64,000 nt of DNA from Micromonospora sp. WMMD1102 (GCF_029626265.1 NZ_JARUBN010000001.1:3472001-3536000), one strand, 5' to 3'; numbered from the stretch's first letter, positions 1 through 10,291 are shown. Numbers and translations are program-made. The notes: a model not told the origin generated them from the letters alone.

Positions 1-1278
1 GTGTGCCGGTACGCCGGGCGGCAGTTGCAGGTGCCGGGCGTACCAGTAGGTGACCGATCCGACGTCCACCGCGACCGAGGCGTCGGCCGGCAGCCGGGGT
101 GACAGCTCGCGGACAACCAGTCGGGGGTTCAGCCGGCCGGTGCGCTCCTCGGCCCGGGCGGCGCACTCGGTCCGGGCCCGGTCCACGGTGCCCTCGATCA
201 TGTCGCGCCAGTCCCGGTTGCGCCGCTGCGGCACCCGGGCCAGCAGCGCCCGCAGCGTCTCCCGGGCGTCACCGACCAGCGGCACGTCGATCGGGTATCG
301 GCTGGCCAGCCGGCTGCCGTCGATGTCGATCTGCACCGCCGTGGCCTGGCCCGGCATCGGGTAGTAGCCGGTCCACGGGTCGTTGGTGCCGATCATCAGC
401 AGGGTGTCGCAGCCGGCCATCAACTGCGCGCTGGCCGCCGTGCCGACCTGGCCGAGCACCCCCGTGTGGTACGGCAGCCGCTCGTCCAGCACCGGCTTGC
501 CGAGCAGCGAGGTGGCCACCCCGGCGTCGAGCCGGTCGGCCAGCTCGACGATCTCGTCGGCGGCGCCGTAGCCGCCCTGGCCGACCAGGATCGCCACCCG
601 CCGCCCGGCGCCGAGCAGCTGGGCGGCGGCGTCCAGGTCGGCATCGTGCGGCAGCACCCGGGCCGGTGGCAGGCCGGGCGCCGAGGCGAGCACGCCGCCG
701 CCGTCCGGGTGCGGCATCCCGGCGGGCACCGGTTCGCCGAGCAGGTCGTGCGGCACCACCAGGCAGGTCGGGCTGCGGGTCGACACGGCGGTACGGATCG
801 CCTGGTCAAGCAGGTAGGGCACCTGCTCCGGCAGCGCTGCGGTACGCAGGAACTGGGCGCAGACGTCGCCGAAGAGCCGGGGCAGCTCGATCTCCTGGTA
901 TCCGCTGCCCAGCGCCCGGTACGGCTGCTGCCCGATCACCGCCACCACCGGCTTGCCGTCCAGCCGGGCGTCGTATAGGCCGCCGAGCAGGTGCAGCGCC
1001 CCCGGCCCCTGGGTGGCCAGGCAGACCCCGACCGTCCCGGTGTACCTGGCGTGCCCGGCCGCCATGAACCCGGCCGCCTCCGGCTGCCGGGACGGCACGA
1101 AGCCCGGGTCCCCGCCGGCCCGGCGCAGCGCCTCGACTATCAGCGCCACTCCCTCGCCGGGCTGCCCGAACACCCGGGGCACCCGCCAGGCCCGCAGCCG
1201 TTCGACGAGCAGGTCGGCGATGGTCCGGTCGGTCACCGCCGCGCTGGTCCGCACCGCGGACCGCCCCGGGTCAGCCAT
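1..1278 (-). CDS. ThDP-dependent decarboxylase/oxidase (PoxB / acetolactate synthase-like), C-terminus off the window
   Basis: This is the N-terminal ~425 residues of a thiamine-diphosphate enzyme of the pyruvate oxidase/acetolactate synthase superfamily; the 3' end lies beyond the left edge. The N-terminal pyrimidine-binding domain reads TIADLLVERL near residue 19, with the ThDP-activating Glu in SRQPEAAGF (E67), followed by a central domain and the beginning of the PP domain at DVGSVTYWYARHL. Such proteins decarboxylate pyruvate-like 2-oxo acids; the exact substrate cannot be read. The ATG overlaps the upstream baeRF gene by 8 nt (ATGGCTGA), so the two are probably translated from one mRNA. 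Family call is firm, substrate unknown. Confidence 0.85.
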   Translation of the reverse strand, partial: MADPGRSAVRTSAAVTDRTIADLLVERLRAWRVPRVFGQPGEGVALIVEALRRAGGDPGFVPSRQPEAAGFMAAGHARYTGTVGVCLATQGPGALHLLGGLYDARLDGKPVVAVIGQQPYRALGSGYQEIELPRLFGDVCAQFLRTAALPEQVPYLLDQAIRTAVSTRSPTCLVVPHDLLGEPVPAGMPHPDGGGVLASAPGLPPARVLPHDADLDAAAQLLGAGRRVAILVGQGGYGAADEIVELADRLDAGVATSLLGKPVLDERLPYHTGVLGQVGTAASAQLMAGCDTLLMIGTNDPWTGYYPMPGQATAVQIDIDGSRLASRYPIDVPLVGDARETLRALLARVPQRRNRDWRDMIEGTVDRARTECAARAEERTGRLNPRLVVRELSPRLPADASVAVDVGSVTYWYARHLQLPPGVPAH

Positions 1279-2395
1279 CACGGCCGGCCGGGGTGCTGGC
1301 GTCGACGTAGCGCAGGATCGCGCCGACCCCGTCGGTGAGGTCCGGCGCCTGCTCCGGACCGAGCACCGTGAGCCCGGCGTCGGTACCGACGAGCGCGCGG
1401 ACCAGGGCGGCGTCGGCGCGTACCCGGCGCGGGTCGGCGATCGAGACCGCCCGGAGTTCGTCAGGATCGCCGGCGATGTCGGTCGGTTCCGGGCCGATCC
1501 AGAGTTCGTCGGTCGAGGAGGGGTCGTCCACGATCAGCATGGTGTCCACCTGGCCGCGTTGCAGCGCGGTGACCACCGCGTCCAGGCCGGCGCCGACGTC
1601 GCGCTGCATGCCGAACTTGTCCAGCGCCACGTCGGTGTGTGCGGCGGCGACCTCGGCGATGGCCTGCACGGTGACGTCGTCGAAGGCGGTCTGGTCGGCT
1701 CCGGCGGCCGGGAAGCCGGCGTCGGTCTGCACGACGCGGTCCTGCCAGAAGGCCGGCAGCTGGCCGGCGAGCAGCTGCCGGGCCCGGGTCTCCCCGGCCA
1801 CCACGATCACCTCGGCGCCGACCCGTTCGGCCAGCGCGGCGGTGGCCGACGCGGCGTCACCGGCGTTGCGCTGCCAGACCAGCTCCGCCGCGTGCTGGAA
1901 GTGCGGCTGCGACCAGCCGCCCGGCTGCACCTTGCGCAGCGGCCACCGGTTGCCGCCATCGACGTGCGCGTGCCGGGGGACCCCGCCGGCACTCACCGCG
2001 TCGATGTCCGCGCCGGTGCGGCTGGCCAGCACCCGGACCCAGGGCACCTGGGCGTTGCGTTGGGCGACCAGCGGCATGGTGTGCGCGACCGGCCCGTGCA
2101 GGGCGATGTCCTTGCGTGGCGGGGCCGAGAGGTACTCGGTGAGCACCACCTCGCCGCCGGTGGCGAACGCGGCCAGCCCGTAGTCGCCGGGCATCGGGTC
2201 GTGCCCCCGGACCACGGCGTCCAGGGCCGCCACGTCGCGCGGGTCGGTCCGCTGTTCCGCCAGCCGCTCCTGGAGGGCCCGCCACCGCAGGTCGAGTGCG
2301 GGGTGGGCGTCGTGGGTGTCCCGGGAGGCGTCCAGGTAGACCGACGTCCACGGGCCGGGATGGGCACAGATCGGACGCAGGAAGGACAGCTGCAT
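1271..2395 (-). CDS. baeRF-family (Rv2629/Vms1-like) protein
   Basis: A 374-residue soluble protein beginning MQLSFLRPICAHPGPWTSVY, matching the actinobacterial Rv2629-type 'bacterial archaeo-eukaryotic release factor' family, which is related to eRF1/Vms1 peptidyl-tRNA hydrolases and is linked to stress and dormancy in mycobacteria. Motifs seen include VYLDASRDTHDA near the N-terminus and an eRF1-like C-terminal part (EVAAAHTDVALDK). I chose the ATG at 2395 because GGAGAGGGG lies just upstream and the family starts here; the frame stays open ~90 codons further with no sensible sequence. It is the first gene of a two-gene operon with the ThDP enzyme, which it overlaps by 8 nt. Biochemical role is inferred from family only. 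Confidence 0.8.
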   Translation of the reverse strand: MQLSFLRPICAHPGPWTSVYLDASRDTHDAHPALDLRWRALQERLAEQRTDPRDVAALDAVVRGHDPMPGDYGLAAFATGGEVVLTEYLSAPPRKDIALHGPVAHTMPLVAQRNAQVPWVRVLASRTGADIDAVSAGGVPRHAHVDGGNRWPLRKVQPGGWSQPHFQHAAELVWQRNAGDAASATAALAERVGAEVIVVAGETRARQLLAGQLPAFWQDRVVQTDAGFPAAGADQTAFDDVTVQAIAEVAAAHTDVALDKFGMQRDVGAGLDAVVTALQRGQVDTMLIVDDPSSTDELWIGPEPTDIAGDPDELRAVSIADPRRVRADAALVRALVGTDAGLTVLGPEQAPDLTDGVGAILRYVDASTPAGRDG

Positions 2396-2621
2396 GGGTC
2401 GTCCCCTCTCCAAGCTCGCGGCGGGGTTACCCACGCCGGTCGGCTTGTCACCTGGCCGGCCGGCCGGGAGCCCTGGACCGGGGCGGAACCGGCCCGACCG
2501 GGCGCCAGCAGCCAAGAGTGAGCGGATTGTCACATAACGTGAAACTGATTCACTCACTGCCCGTTCATTCGTCATGATCGATACAATTCGTGCTCGGGAG
2601 CGGACTCTCGGTGGTGAACGC

Positions 2622-3161
2622 ATGGACGAACTGTTTCCCGAGCGGGTCGCCTGGCGTCCCGGGCCGGTCGTCACCGGTCACGTCGTACGGCTGTTGGAGG
2701 GTTACTCCCGGGAGGTCCGGATCAAGCAACCCGTCCTGGTCGCCGTACTCGGCACGGCGGCGGTGGTCAGGGTGGTCCTGCTGCTGCTCGCCTCGGTGCT
2801 GCGGGCGGGTGCCGGCGGCGGCGCCCGACGCAGATGGAAGGAACTACGCAAGGGGCCGGAGTTCCTGGTGACCCCGCTACGGCTGCGCGACGGCAGCGGC
2901 GTGCTGTGCGAGATGGAGATCCACGGGCACCTGCCGCAGAGCGCCCTGGAACCGGCCGACCACGTGCAGGTCACCGTACGCTCGCAGCAGGCCGTCGGGC
3001 TGGCGCCCCGGGTGGAGCGGATCGTCAACCTCACCACCGGGCAACTGCTCACGCCGCGTACCCCGACCCTCTGGTCGCACCTCGGGCCGGCCCTGCTGCT
3101 CCAGGCCGCCATCGGCCTGCTGCTGATCGGCGCGTTCGTCGCCTGGATGGTCCTCCGCTGA
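2622..3161 (+). CDS. Membrane protein of unknown function
   Basis: A 179-residue protein starting MDELFPERVAW, with a hydrophobic helix at about residues 36-57, a soluble middle (LLEGYSREVRI before it, EFLVTPLRLRDGSGVLCEMEIHG after it) and a C-terminal helix (LLLQAAIGLLLIGAFVAWMVL). The soluble part reads like a small beta domain between two membrane anchors. The upstream in-frame ATG at 2574 would add 16 polar residues; I prefer 2622 because GTGGTGAACGC precedes it and a -10-like TACAAT (2582-2587) lies upstream. It is divergent from the baeRF gene, the 226-bp gap holding both promoters, and convergent with the DUF3817 gene. No family recognised. Confidence 0.65.
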   Translation: MDELFPERVAWRPGPVVTGHVVRLLEGYSREVRIKQPVLVAVLGTAAVVRVVLLLLASVLRAGAGGGARRRWKELRKGPEFLVTPLRLRDGSGVLCEMEIHGHLPQSALEPADHVQVTVRSQQAVGLAPRVERIVNLTTGQLLTPRTPTLWSHLGPALLLQAAIGLLLIGAFVAWMVLR

Positions 3162-3204
3162 GCGCAGCGTCTCGGCCTCGCCGGATCCTCCTCCGGCCCG
3201 CCGG

Positions 3205-3579
3205 TCAGCTCCGGGCGGAACCCTCCAGGGGGCGGTCGGTGGCGGTGGCCGGCGCACCGGCGACCGGGCCGGCGGAGGCGACCGTCAACAGGCCACGGCG
3301 GCGGGCCCACCGCTCGAAGCCGAGGGTGGCGAACGGCGGCACCGCGCAGACCAGGGCGACGGCGACGGTGAGCCAGCGCCACCGGCCGAGCCGGGCCACC
3401 AGCAGCACCAGGCCGACGTAGGCGACGAAGAGTCCACCGTGCACCGGGCCGAAGATCTGCACGCCGATCTCGTTGCGCGGCGGGCCGTACTTGACGGCCA
3501 TCCCGATCAGCAGGGCCAGCCAGGAGAACGCCTCGGCGACCGCCGCCAGCACGAACAGCCGCACCACCGTACGGTGCAT
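3205..3579 (-). CDS. DUF3817 integral membrane protein
   Basis: A 124-residue membrane protein with three or four helices; the sequence AVAEAFSWLALLIGMAVKYG followed by VQIFGPVHGGLFVAYV is the hallmark of the DUF3817 (YdzA-like) family common in actinobacteria. GGAGGAGACCTG precedes the ATG at good spacing. The C-terminal ~25 residues after the last helix are polar and low in complexity. Function of the family is unknown; it probably sits in the cytoplasmic membrane. It ends 43 nt from the convergent upstream gene, in a gap carrying a small GC-rich hairpin (3180-3197). Confidence 0.8.
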   Translation of the reverse strand: MHRTVVRLFVLAAVAEAFSWLALLIGMAVKYGPPRNEIGVQIFGPVHGGLFVAYVGLVLLVARLGRWRWLTVAVALVCAVPPFATLGFERWARRRGLLTVASAGPVAGAPATATDRPLEGSARS

Positions 3580-3825
3580 CAGGTCTCCTCCCGCTGGTCG
3601 GCCGCGGCCGGTCGCCGCCGGTCCGGTCCGGTCCGGCTGACAGCTTAGGCGACGCCGCCGGGCCGGCCGGGCGGACGGGTCCGCGGGCGTCGCGGTACCA
3701 ACCGTGGGGATGACGTTCTCACCCTTCCGGGTGAACCGGACGGACCATGCCTACACCGAGCGGCGTAGGGGTGATGCCGCCCACGGGGTGACGCCAGGAG
3801 AGCCGCCACGGAGGATCATGAGGTC

Positions 3826-4956
3826 ATGACGATCCATGGTCTCGGGGGGCCGGCCGTGATCGCACTGGTACTGGCGATCGTGCTGTCGGTGGCCTCAGCG
3901 GCGGCGTACGCCGCCGCGGCGGTGCTACAGGAACGGCTCGCCACCCAGGCCGGACCGACGGGGGACGCAGGGCGGGGCTATCTCGGCACCGTCCTGCGCC
4001 GGTCCGGCTGGTGGCTGTCGGTGGCGGGGAACGGAACCGGCGCCGCCCTGCACGTCGCCGCGCTCGCGTACGGGCCGCTCTCGGTGGTGCAGCCGCTGGG
4101 CGTACTCACCCTGGTGCTCGCGCTGCCGATCGCGGCGGCCACCATCGGTCGCCGGCCGTCGGCCCGGCAGTGGTCCGGGGCCGCCGCGACGGTGGCCGGC
4201 CTGGTCCTGCTGCTCGCACTGACCATGCCCGGAGCGGGCGAGCATGACCTGCGGCCGGGGCAGGGGTGGCTGCTGACCGGGGTGGCCGCCGCACTGGCCG
4301 CCGGGCTGGTGCTGGCCGGCCGGGCCAGCGGTTCGGCCCTGGCGCGCAGCCTGCTCACCGCGACCGCCGCCGGGATCGCCTTCGCGGTCGCCTCCGCGCT
4401 CACCCAGCTCGTCACCGGGCTCGTCCGGGACGGCGGCGCGGTGCTCGCCAGCGCGAGCCTGGCGGTGGCGCTGGCCGGAATGGCCGCGGCCGGGCTGCTG
4501 CTGTCCCAGGTCGCCTACCGGGGTGCCGGGCTGGGCGCGCCGCTGGCCACCGTGACCCTGGCCAACCCGATCGCCTCGGCCGCCATCGCCGTGCTGCTGC
4601 TCGGGGAGCGGACCGCCGGCGGCTACTGGGGCGGACTGGCCGCGCTGGCCGGTGCCGGCCTGGCCGCCTGGGGTGTGCTGCGACTCGCCTCGACCGAACC
4701 GACCGCCCGGCCCCGCCGGGGGTTTCGGCCCGGACGCCGGGGACCGGGACGGCTCAGGGGGATGGCGCCCTGCCCGCACCGGTCGGCACCCGCCAGCCGC
4801 TCGCCGGTCGCTCCGGTCCGGGCCGGGCGGACCGCCACAGCGCCACCAGCCAGACGACCCCGACCACGCCGACGAGCGTCAGCCCCAGCCCTTCCAGCGC
4901 CGGCATCAGCGCCGCCTGCACCGGAGTCGGCCGGCCCAGCGAGCCGTCCAGGGTGA
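3826..4956 (+). CDS. DMT-superfamily (EamA-like) transporter with long basic tail
   Basis: The first ~290 residues hold nine or ten hydrophobic helices with alternating Ala/Gly/Leu-rich segments typical of DMT permeases (QVAYRGAGLGAPLATVTLAN, IASAAIAVLLLGERTAGGYW near the C-terminal end of the core). Proteins of this family usually stop soon after the last helix; here the frame runs another ~85 residues of Arg/Pro/Ala-rich sequence that lies antisense to the end of the convergent PrsW gene. The tail may be read-through into that gene's antisense strand rather than functional protein. Substrate cannot be told. The ATG at 3826 is preceded by GAGGTC, with GGAGG a little further upstream. Confidence 0.75.
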   Translation: MTIHGLGGPAVIALVLAIVLSVASAAAYAAAAVLQERLATQAGPTGDAGRGYLGTVLRRSGWWLSVAGNGTGAALHVAALAYGPLSVVQPLGVLTLVLALPIAAATIGRRPSARQWSGAAATVAGLVLLLALTMPGAGEHDLRPGQGWLLTGVAAALAAGLVLAGRASGSALARSLLTATAAGIAFAVASALTQLVTGLVRDGGAVLASASLAVALAGMAAAGLLLSQVAYRGAGLGAPLATVTLANPIASAAIAVLLLGERTAGGYWGGLAALAGAGLAAWGVLRLASTEPTARPRRGFRPGRRGPGRLRGMAPCPHRSAPASRSPVAPVRAGRTATAPPARRPRPRRRASAPALPAPASAPPAPESAGPASRPG

Positions 4957-5707
4957 GCAGGCCGCGTGCGCCGGTGAAGAGCAGGGTCAGGTAGAACGCG
5001 AGAACGTGCATCGCGTCCCAGAGCGCGTGCAGGATCGCCACGCCCAGATAGGCGTAGAGCAGCCGCAGGCCGACCACGAAGTGCTCCCGGGTACTGGGCG
5101 CGAAGAGCACGCCGCCGAGGACGGCGGTCCAGAGCCCGTGCCCGACCGGTGCCACCAGGCCGCGCAGGATCTCCGTCTGCACCACCTGCACCACCGAGAG
5201 GCCCTGCACGGTGAAGAGCGCGACGAAGGCGTACCCGGCGGACTCCAGGGCGGAGAAGCCGAAGCCGACCGCGGCGCCGAGGACCATCCCGTCCCGGGTC
5301 GTCTTGGTGGCCAACTGCCGGGTCAGCAGCGCCAGCGCGGCCAGCTTGGCGGCCTCCTCGATCAGCCCGACCCCGAGGAAGAGCAGCGCCGACGGGCGCA
5401 ACAGGTACGACTCGAGCACGGCCGAGGCGAGGATCCCGAGTACGCCCCCGGCGAGGAAGGTGCCGAAGACCCCGCTGACCGTGACCTCACCGGTGTCCCG
5501 GCGCTGGAACGCCCAGGCCACGAAGGTCACCGGCACCAGGAAACTGCCCAGCAGCACCAGGGTGGGCAGCAGGGTCGGGTTTCCGGTGAGCAGGATGACC
5601 GCCACCGTGCCGAGCCAGAGCGCCAGACCGGTCAGGAAGATCCGTAGCCACTGCCGGCGCGGCGGGTCCGGGACGGCTGCCGTCCACTGCCTGCCGACGC
5701 CGTCCAT
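4754..5707 (-). CDS. PrsW-family intramembrane glutamic protease
   Basis: A 317-residue polytopic membrane protein with all PrsW signatures: LIEEAAK (E117/E118), FSALES (E155), PVGHGLWTA (H190) and ILHALWDAMH (H227). In Bacillus PrsW cleaves the anti-sigma factor RsiW; other family members are CAAX-protease-like and their substrates are often unknown, as here. Eight or so helices are visible. GGAGG lies four bases before the ATG. Its last ~65 codons overlap the 3' end of the convergent DMT transporter over 203 nt, and the C-terminal tail is Pro/Arg-rich and non-membrane. No anti-sigma factor gene adjoins it. Confidence 0.88.
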   Translation of the reverse strand: MDGVGRQWTAAVPDPPRRQWLRIFLTGLALWLGTVAVILLTGNPTLLPTLVLLGSFLVPVTFVAWAFQRRDTGEVTVSGVFGTFLAGGVLGILASAVLESYLLRPSALLFLGVGLIEEAAKLAALALLTRQLATKTTRDGMVLGAAVGFGFSALESAGYAFVALFTVQGLSVVQVVQTEILRGLVAPVGHGLWTAVLGGVLFAPSTREHFVVGLRLLYAYLGVAILHALWDAMHVLAFYLTLLFTGARGLLTLDGSLGRPTPVQAALMPALEGLGLTLVGVVGVVWLVALWRSARPGPERPASGWRVPTGAGRAPSP

Positions 5708-5740
5708 CCCGCCTCCGCACCGTCCGTCACGCCCCGCGTC

Positions 5741-6913
<1,173 letters not shown>

Positions 6914-6939
6914 GGACATCCCTCCGGGTGCGCGGTCGG

Positions 6940-7941
6940 TCAGCGGGGCGGATCCGCCGGCTGCGGACGTGCCGGCCGCTGGAGCACCTGCTGCCGGGTG
7001 GCCAGCCCGGCCGGGCTGCCGTCCGACCGGACGACCTCGCCGGTCTCCACGACCTGCTTGAACCGGCGCAGGTCGTCCCGGACCTGCTGGCCGGGCTCCT
7101 CGCCGAAGAGCTTCGCGACCATCCGGCCCACCGCCCCGCCCGGCGGCGCGTAGACCAGGTCGACCCGGACCTCGGTGCCCCGGCCGCCGGCCGCCCGGCG
7201 CAACCGCACCCGCCCCGCGTTCGGCACCCGGGCGCCGCGCACCGACCGCCAGGCGATCGCCTCGCCGAGGGTGTCCTCGACCAGTTCGGCGTCCCAGCCG
7301 ACCCGGCGCCCGCCGGGGGCCCTGGCCGTCCAGTGCGACCGTCCGCCGTCGCCTGCGCGGACCGACTCCAGGTGGTACATGAACCGGGGCAGGTTCTCGA
7401 AGTCCCGCCAGAACCGGTAGACCTCGTCGGCCGGGCGGTTGACGGTGACCGTGGCGCTGGCCCGTACCGCCCGGCGCCGTGCCCCGGCGGAACGCCCGGC
7501 GCGGACCGCGGCCAGCAGGTCGACGGCGGTGATCGCGGCCACGGCTGCCAGGGTGGCGGTGACCCGCCGGCGGCGCTCGTCGCGCCGTCGCGGCAGCGCT
7601 CGGGCGAGCAGCAGCAGGTCCAGCGCGTCCCCGGCGACCCGGACCCAGGCCCAGCCGGCCGGTCGGGGCGCGAACAGCAGCCCGGGGGCCGGCACCAGTT
7701 CCCGGGCACCGATCGCCCGGAGTACGCCGGCCGGAACGCGTTCGTCCACCCCGGTCAGTCCGGCGAGCCGGGCCGGCACGGCGAGCGCCGCGACACCGAG
7801 GCCGAGGCTCAGCACGCCGAGCGCCCGGGGCAGGAGTTGCCGGCCGACGTCCGGCATCTCCAGCTCTCCGTCGGGCAACTCGGACCTCCCGTCGGGCAGC
7901 TCGGACCTCCCGTAGGGCGTGTCCAGCCGTGCTCCGCGCAT
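6940..7941 (-). CDS. SRPBCC-domain (polyketide cyclase/dehydrase-like) membrane protein
   Basis: A 333-residue protein in three parts: residues 1-30 contain two exact copies of the heptad GRSELPD plus a degenerate one, encoded by a 21-bp DNA repeat (7879-7920); residues ~35-150 hold hydrophobic helices with an [12 protein letters not shown] segment as in 'YciC/SRPBCC membrane' proteins; residues ~155-300 are an SRPBCC fold ([24 protein letters not shown] is cut here into its recognisable [15 protein letters not shown] core). Such domains bind hydrophobic ligands; no enzyme activity can be assigned. GGGGAG precedes the ATG. It is sandwiched between the dehydrogenase and the YaaH-type transporter. 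Confidence 0.8.
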   Translation of the reverse strand: MRGARLDTPYGRSELPDGRSELPDGELEMPDVGRQLLPRALGVLSLGLGVAALAVPARLAGLTGVDERVPAGVLRAIGARELVPAPGLLFAPRPAGWAWVRVAGDALDLLLLARALPRRRDERRRRVTATLAAVAAITAVDLLAAVRAGRSAGARRRAVRASATVTVNRPADEVYRFWRDFENLPRFMYHLESVRAGDGGRSHWTARAPGGRRVGWDAELVEDTLGEAIAWRSVRGARVPNAGRVRLRRAAGGRGTEVRVDLVYAPPGGAVGRMVAKLFGEEPGQQVRDDLRRFKQVVETGEVVRSDGSPAGLATRQQVLQRPARPQPADPPR

Positions 7942-7959
7942 GCTGCTCCCCGTTCGCCG

Positions 7960-8697
7960 CTACTGGCCGACCTTGATGCCGGGCTCACCGGCCATGAACT
8001 GGATCACCTGGCGGGGCTCCCGGCCCGGCACGTTCGGGCCGCGCAGCTTGCCGATCGGCAGGATCACCCGGCGGAAGGTGCCCTCCAGCATCATCGCCGT
8101 CGCCGTGTACCAGGCGATCACCGAAGAGGCGATCAGGATGTAGGCGCCGGCGGTACGCCAGGGCGAGATGTCCGCGATCTGGCCGACCGCCAGACAGGTG
8201 GCCCCGGCGGCCAGCGTCGCCAGCACCAGGGTCAGGCCGATGTTGTCGGCCAGCGCGGCGAACGCGCCGGACCAGGTGATCGCGGCGAGCGCGGCGAACC
8301 AGAAGCCGAGCGCCACGAACGGGGTCGGCTGGACCAGTACGCCGATCGAGATCAACAGGTAGAGGAGGCCGTAGGAGAGCCAGAAGGCGCCCCAGATCCC
8401 GTGCATGGCGGTGGCCAGGCCGTCCCGCGCCCGGTACGCCCACATGCCGGCGAGGAACTGCGCCAGCCCGCCCAGCATCGCCGCGAACGGGAACAGGAAG
8501 GTCGGCGTGGCGGTGTTGCCGTACCAGCCGGCGAGGTTCGTGGCGACGACGAAGGTGGCGGCCGCGTACCCGAAGAGTCCCAGGATCGATGGCGCGGCCA
8601 CCGGTTGTAGGGAGATCTGGGCGTGGTTGCGCCAGAATTCGAACTCACCATCATGACCATCGTGACTCGGCTGTGCCGAACGTGACATCTGGGTCAT
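7960..8697 (-). CDS. GPR1/FUN34/YaaH (SatP-type) acetate/succinate transporter
   Basis: A 245-residue protein with six hydrophobic helices. The family's N-terminal NPxPLGL signature appears as [11 protein letters not shown], and [16 protein letters not shown] is typical of helix 4. The family moves acetate or succinate with protons across the cytoplasmic membrane. AAGGAG lies six bases before the ATG at 8697; the GTG at 8700 is too close. Citrate synthase lies 200 nt upstream on the same strand, which fits an acetyl-unit theme, although the gap suggests a separate transcript. The gap (8698-8897) holds a small hairpin at 8717-8730 and no gene. Confidence 0.87.
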   Translation of the reverse strand: MTQMSRSAQPSHDGHDGEFEFWRNHAQISLQPVAAPSILGLFGYAAATFVVATNLAGWYGNTATPTFLFPFAAMLGGLAQFLAGMWAYRARDGLATAMHGIWGAFWLSYGLLYLLISIGVLVQPTPFVALGFWFAALAAITWSGAFAALADNIGLTLVLATLAAGATCLAVGQIADISPWRTAGAYILIASSVIAWYTATAMMLEGTFRRVILPIGKLRGPNVPGREPRQVIQFMAGEPGIKVGQ

Positions 8698-8897
8698 CAC
8701 AGGCTCCTTCTACGCAGCGGTTCGCACCGCTTCGACGCGGTCGGGCGCGTGGCCACCGCCGACTACCCGGTGCGGGAGCCGTTACACGGAAGGTCGCCTT
8801 CGTCCGTCAGCGGTCGCGCTCAGACGCCAACCGGCCGCCGACGCGGGTTACGCGTCGACGGCCGGGAACGACCGGACCTGGCCGGGCCTGGGTGGGA

Positions 8898-10181
8898 TCA
8901 GCGCTTCTCGACCGGTACGTAGTCCCGCTCGGCGGCGCCGGTGTAGAGCTGCCGCGGACGGCCGATCTTGGTCTCCGGGTCCGAGATCATCTCCCGCCAC
9001 TGCGCGATCCAGCCGGGCAGCCGGCCGAGCGCGAAGAGCACCGTGAACATCTTGGTCGGGAAGCCCATCGCCTTGTAGATCAGGCCGGTGTAGAAGTCGA
9101 CGTTCGGGTAGAGCTTCCGGGAGACGAAGTAGTCGTCGGCGAGCGCGATCTCCTCCAACTGCATGGCGAGATCGAGCAGCGGGTCCGGCTTGTTCATCCG
9201 GGCCAGTACGTCCTGGGCGGCCTTCTTCACGATGGCGGCCCGAGGGTCGTAGTTCTTGTAGACCCGGTGCCCGAAGCCCATCAGCTTGACGCCCGGCTCC
9301 TTGTCCTTGACCCGCCGGACGAAGCCCGGCACGTCGCCGCCGCCGGTCCGGATGTCGTCGAGCATCTCCAGCACCGCCTGGTTGGCACCGCCGTGCAGCG
9401 GGCCGAACAGCGCGTTCACCCCGGCGGAGACCGAGGCGAAGAGGTTCGCCTGGCTCGAACCGACCAGCCGGACCGTGGATGTGGAGCAGTTCTGCTCGTG
9501 GTCGGCGTGCAGCACCAGCAGCATGTCCAGCACCCGGGCCACCACCGGATCGACCTCGTACGGCTCCGCCGGCACCCCGAACGTCATCCGCAGGAAGTTC
9601 TCGACGTACCCGAGCGAGTTGTCCGGGTAGAGCATCGCCTGCCCGATCGACTTCTTGTACGCGTACGACGCGATCGTCGGCACCTTGGCCATCAGCCGGA
9701 CCGTGGAGATCTCCACGTGCTCCCGGTCGAACGGGTCGAGGCTGTCCTGGTAGAAGGTGGAGATGGCACTCACCGCGGACGAGAGCACCGCCATCGGGTG
9801 CGCGTCCCGGGGGAAGCCGTCGAAGAAGCGCCGCATCTCCTCGTGCAGCAGGGAGTGCCGCCGGATCCACTCGTCGAACTCGCCGAGCTGCTCGGTGGTG
9901 GGCAACTCGCCGTAGATCAGCAGGTACGACGTCTCCAGGAAGGAGGACTTCTCGGCCAGCTGCTCGATCGGGTAGCCCCGGTAACGCAGGATGCCCGCGT
10001 CACCGTCGATGTAGGTGATCTCGGAGGAGCAGGCCGCGGTGTTGACGAACCCCGGGTCGTAGGTGACGTACCCGGTCTCCTTCAACAGGTTGCCCGTGGC
10101 GATGCCGGCTGGGCCGTCGACCGCGGGCTTGACCGGAATCGACAGCTGGCCGCCCGGGTGGTCGAGTTTGACATCCGTCAT
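8898..10181 (-). CDS. gltA: Citrate synthase
   Basis: A 427-residue type II citrate synthase that condenses oxaloacetate and acetyl-CoA in the TCA cycle. Catalytic residues are all present: H263 (GPLHGGAN), H305 (GFGHRVYK) and D362 (PNVDFYTGL). The start MTDVKLDHPG with GAGGATCAC just upstream is preferred over an upstream in-frame codon that would add 15 basic residues. It appears monocistronic, with its own promoter at 10245-10272 and a 12-bp palindrome further upstream. Confidence is high because length, motifs and actinobacterial sequence style all agree. Confidence 0.96.
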   Translation of the reverse strand: MTDVKLDHPGGQLSIPVKPAVDGPAGIATGNLLKETGYVTYDPGFVNTAACSSEITYIDGDAGILRYRGYPIEQLAEKSSFLETSYLLIYGELPTTEQLGEFDEWIRRHSLLHEEMRRFFDGFPRDAHPMAVLSSAVSAISTFYQDSLDPFDREHVEISTVRLMAKVPTIASYAYKKSIGQAMLYPDNSLGYVENFLRMTFGVPAEPYEVDPVVARVLDMLLVLHADHEQNCSTSTVRLVGSSQANLFASVSAGVNALFGPLHGGANQAVLEMLDDIRTGGGDVPGFVRRVKDKEPGVKLMGFGHRVYKNYDPRAAIVKKAAQDVLARMNKPDPLLDLAMQLEEIALADDYFVSRKLYPNVDFYTGLIYKAMGFPTKMFTVLFALGRLPGWIAQWREMISDPETKIGRPRQLYTGAAERDYVPVEKR

Positions 10182-10244
10182 GTGATCCTCGCTTCGCCGG
10201 CAGAATCTACGTTGAATTGCCTTCACTTTTTACGGTAAACGTGC

Positions 10245-10291
10245 AGGGTAGCGGAGAACCTTTCGTGGTCGACCGGTGAGTGATGCATCAC
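10245..10291 (-). promoter_or_regulatory. Putative gltA promoter and palindromic operator
   Basis: Read on the minus strand, a TCGACC box (10267-10272) and a TACCCT box (10245-10250) are separated by 16 nt, giving a plausible -35/-10 pair about 65 nt before the gltA start. Upstream of it is a perfect 12-bp palindrome GTGATGCATCAC (10280-10291) that could bind a dimeric regulator. The rest of the 268-bp gap to the sulfatase gene shows only GC-rich imperfect repeats. Confidence 0.35.

Noticed and set aside
99..1067. Long plus-strand frame opposite the ThDP enzyme
   Set aside because: Arg/Pro/Ala-rich translation without motifs; it is the antisense of the real gene, whose protein shows clear family features.
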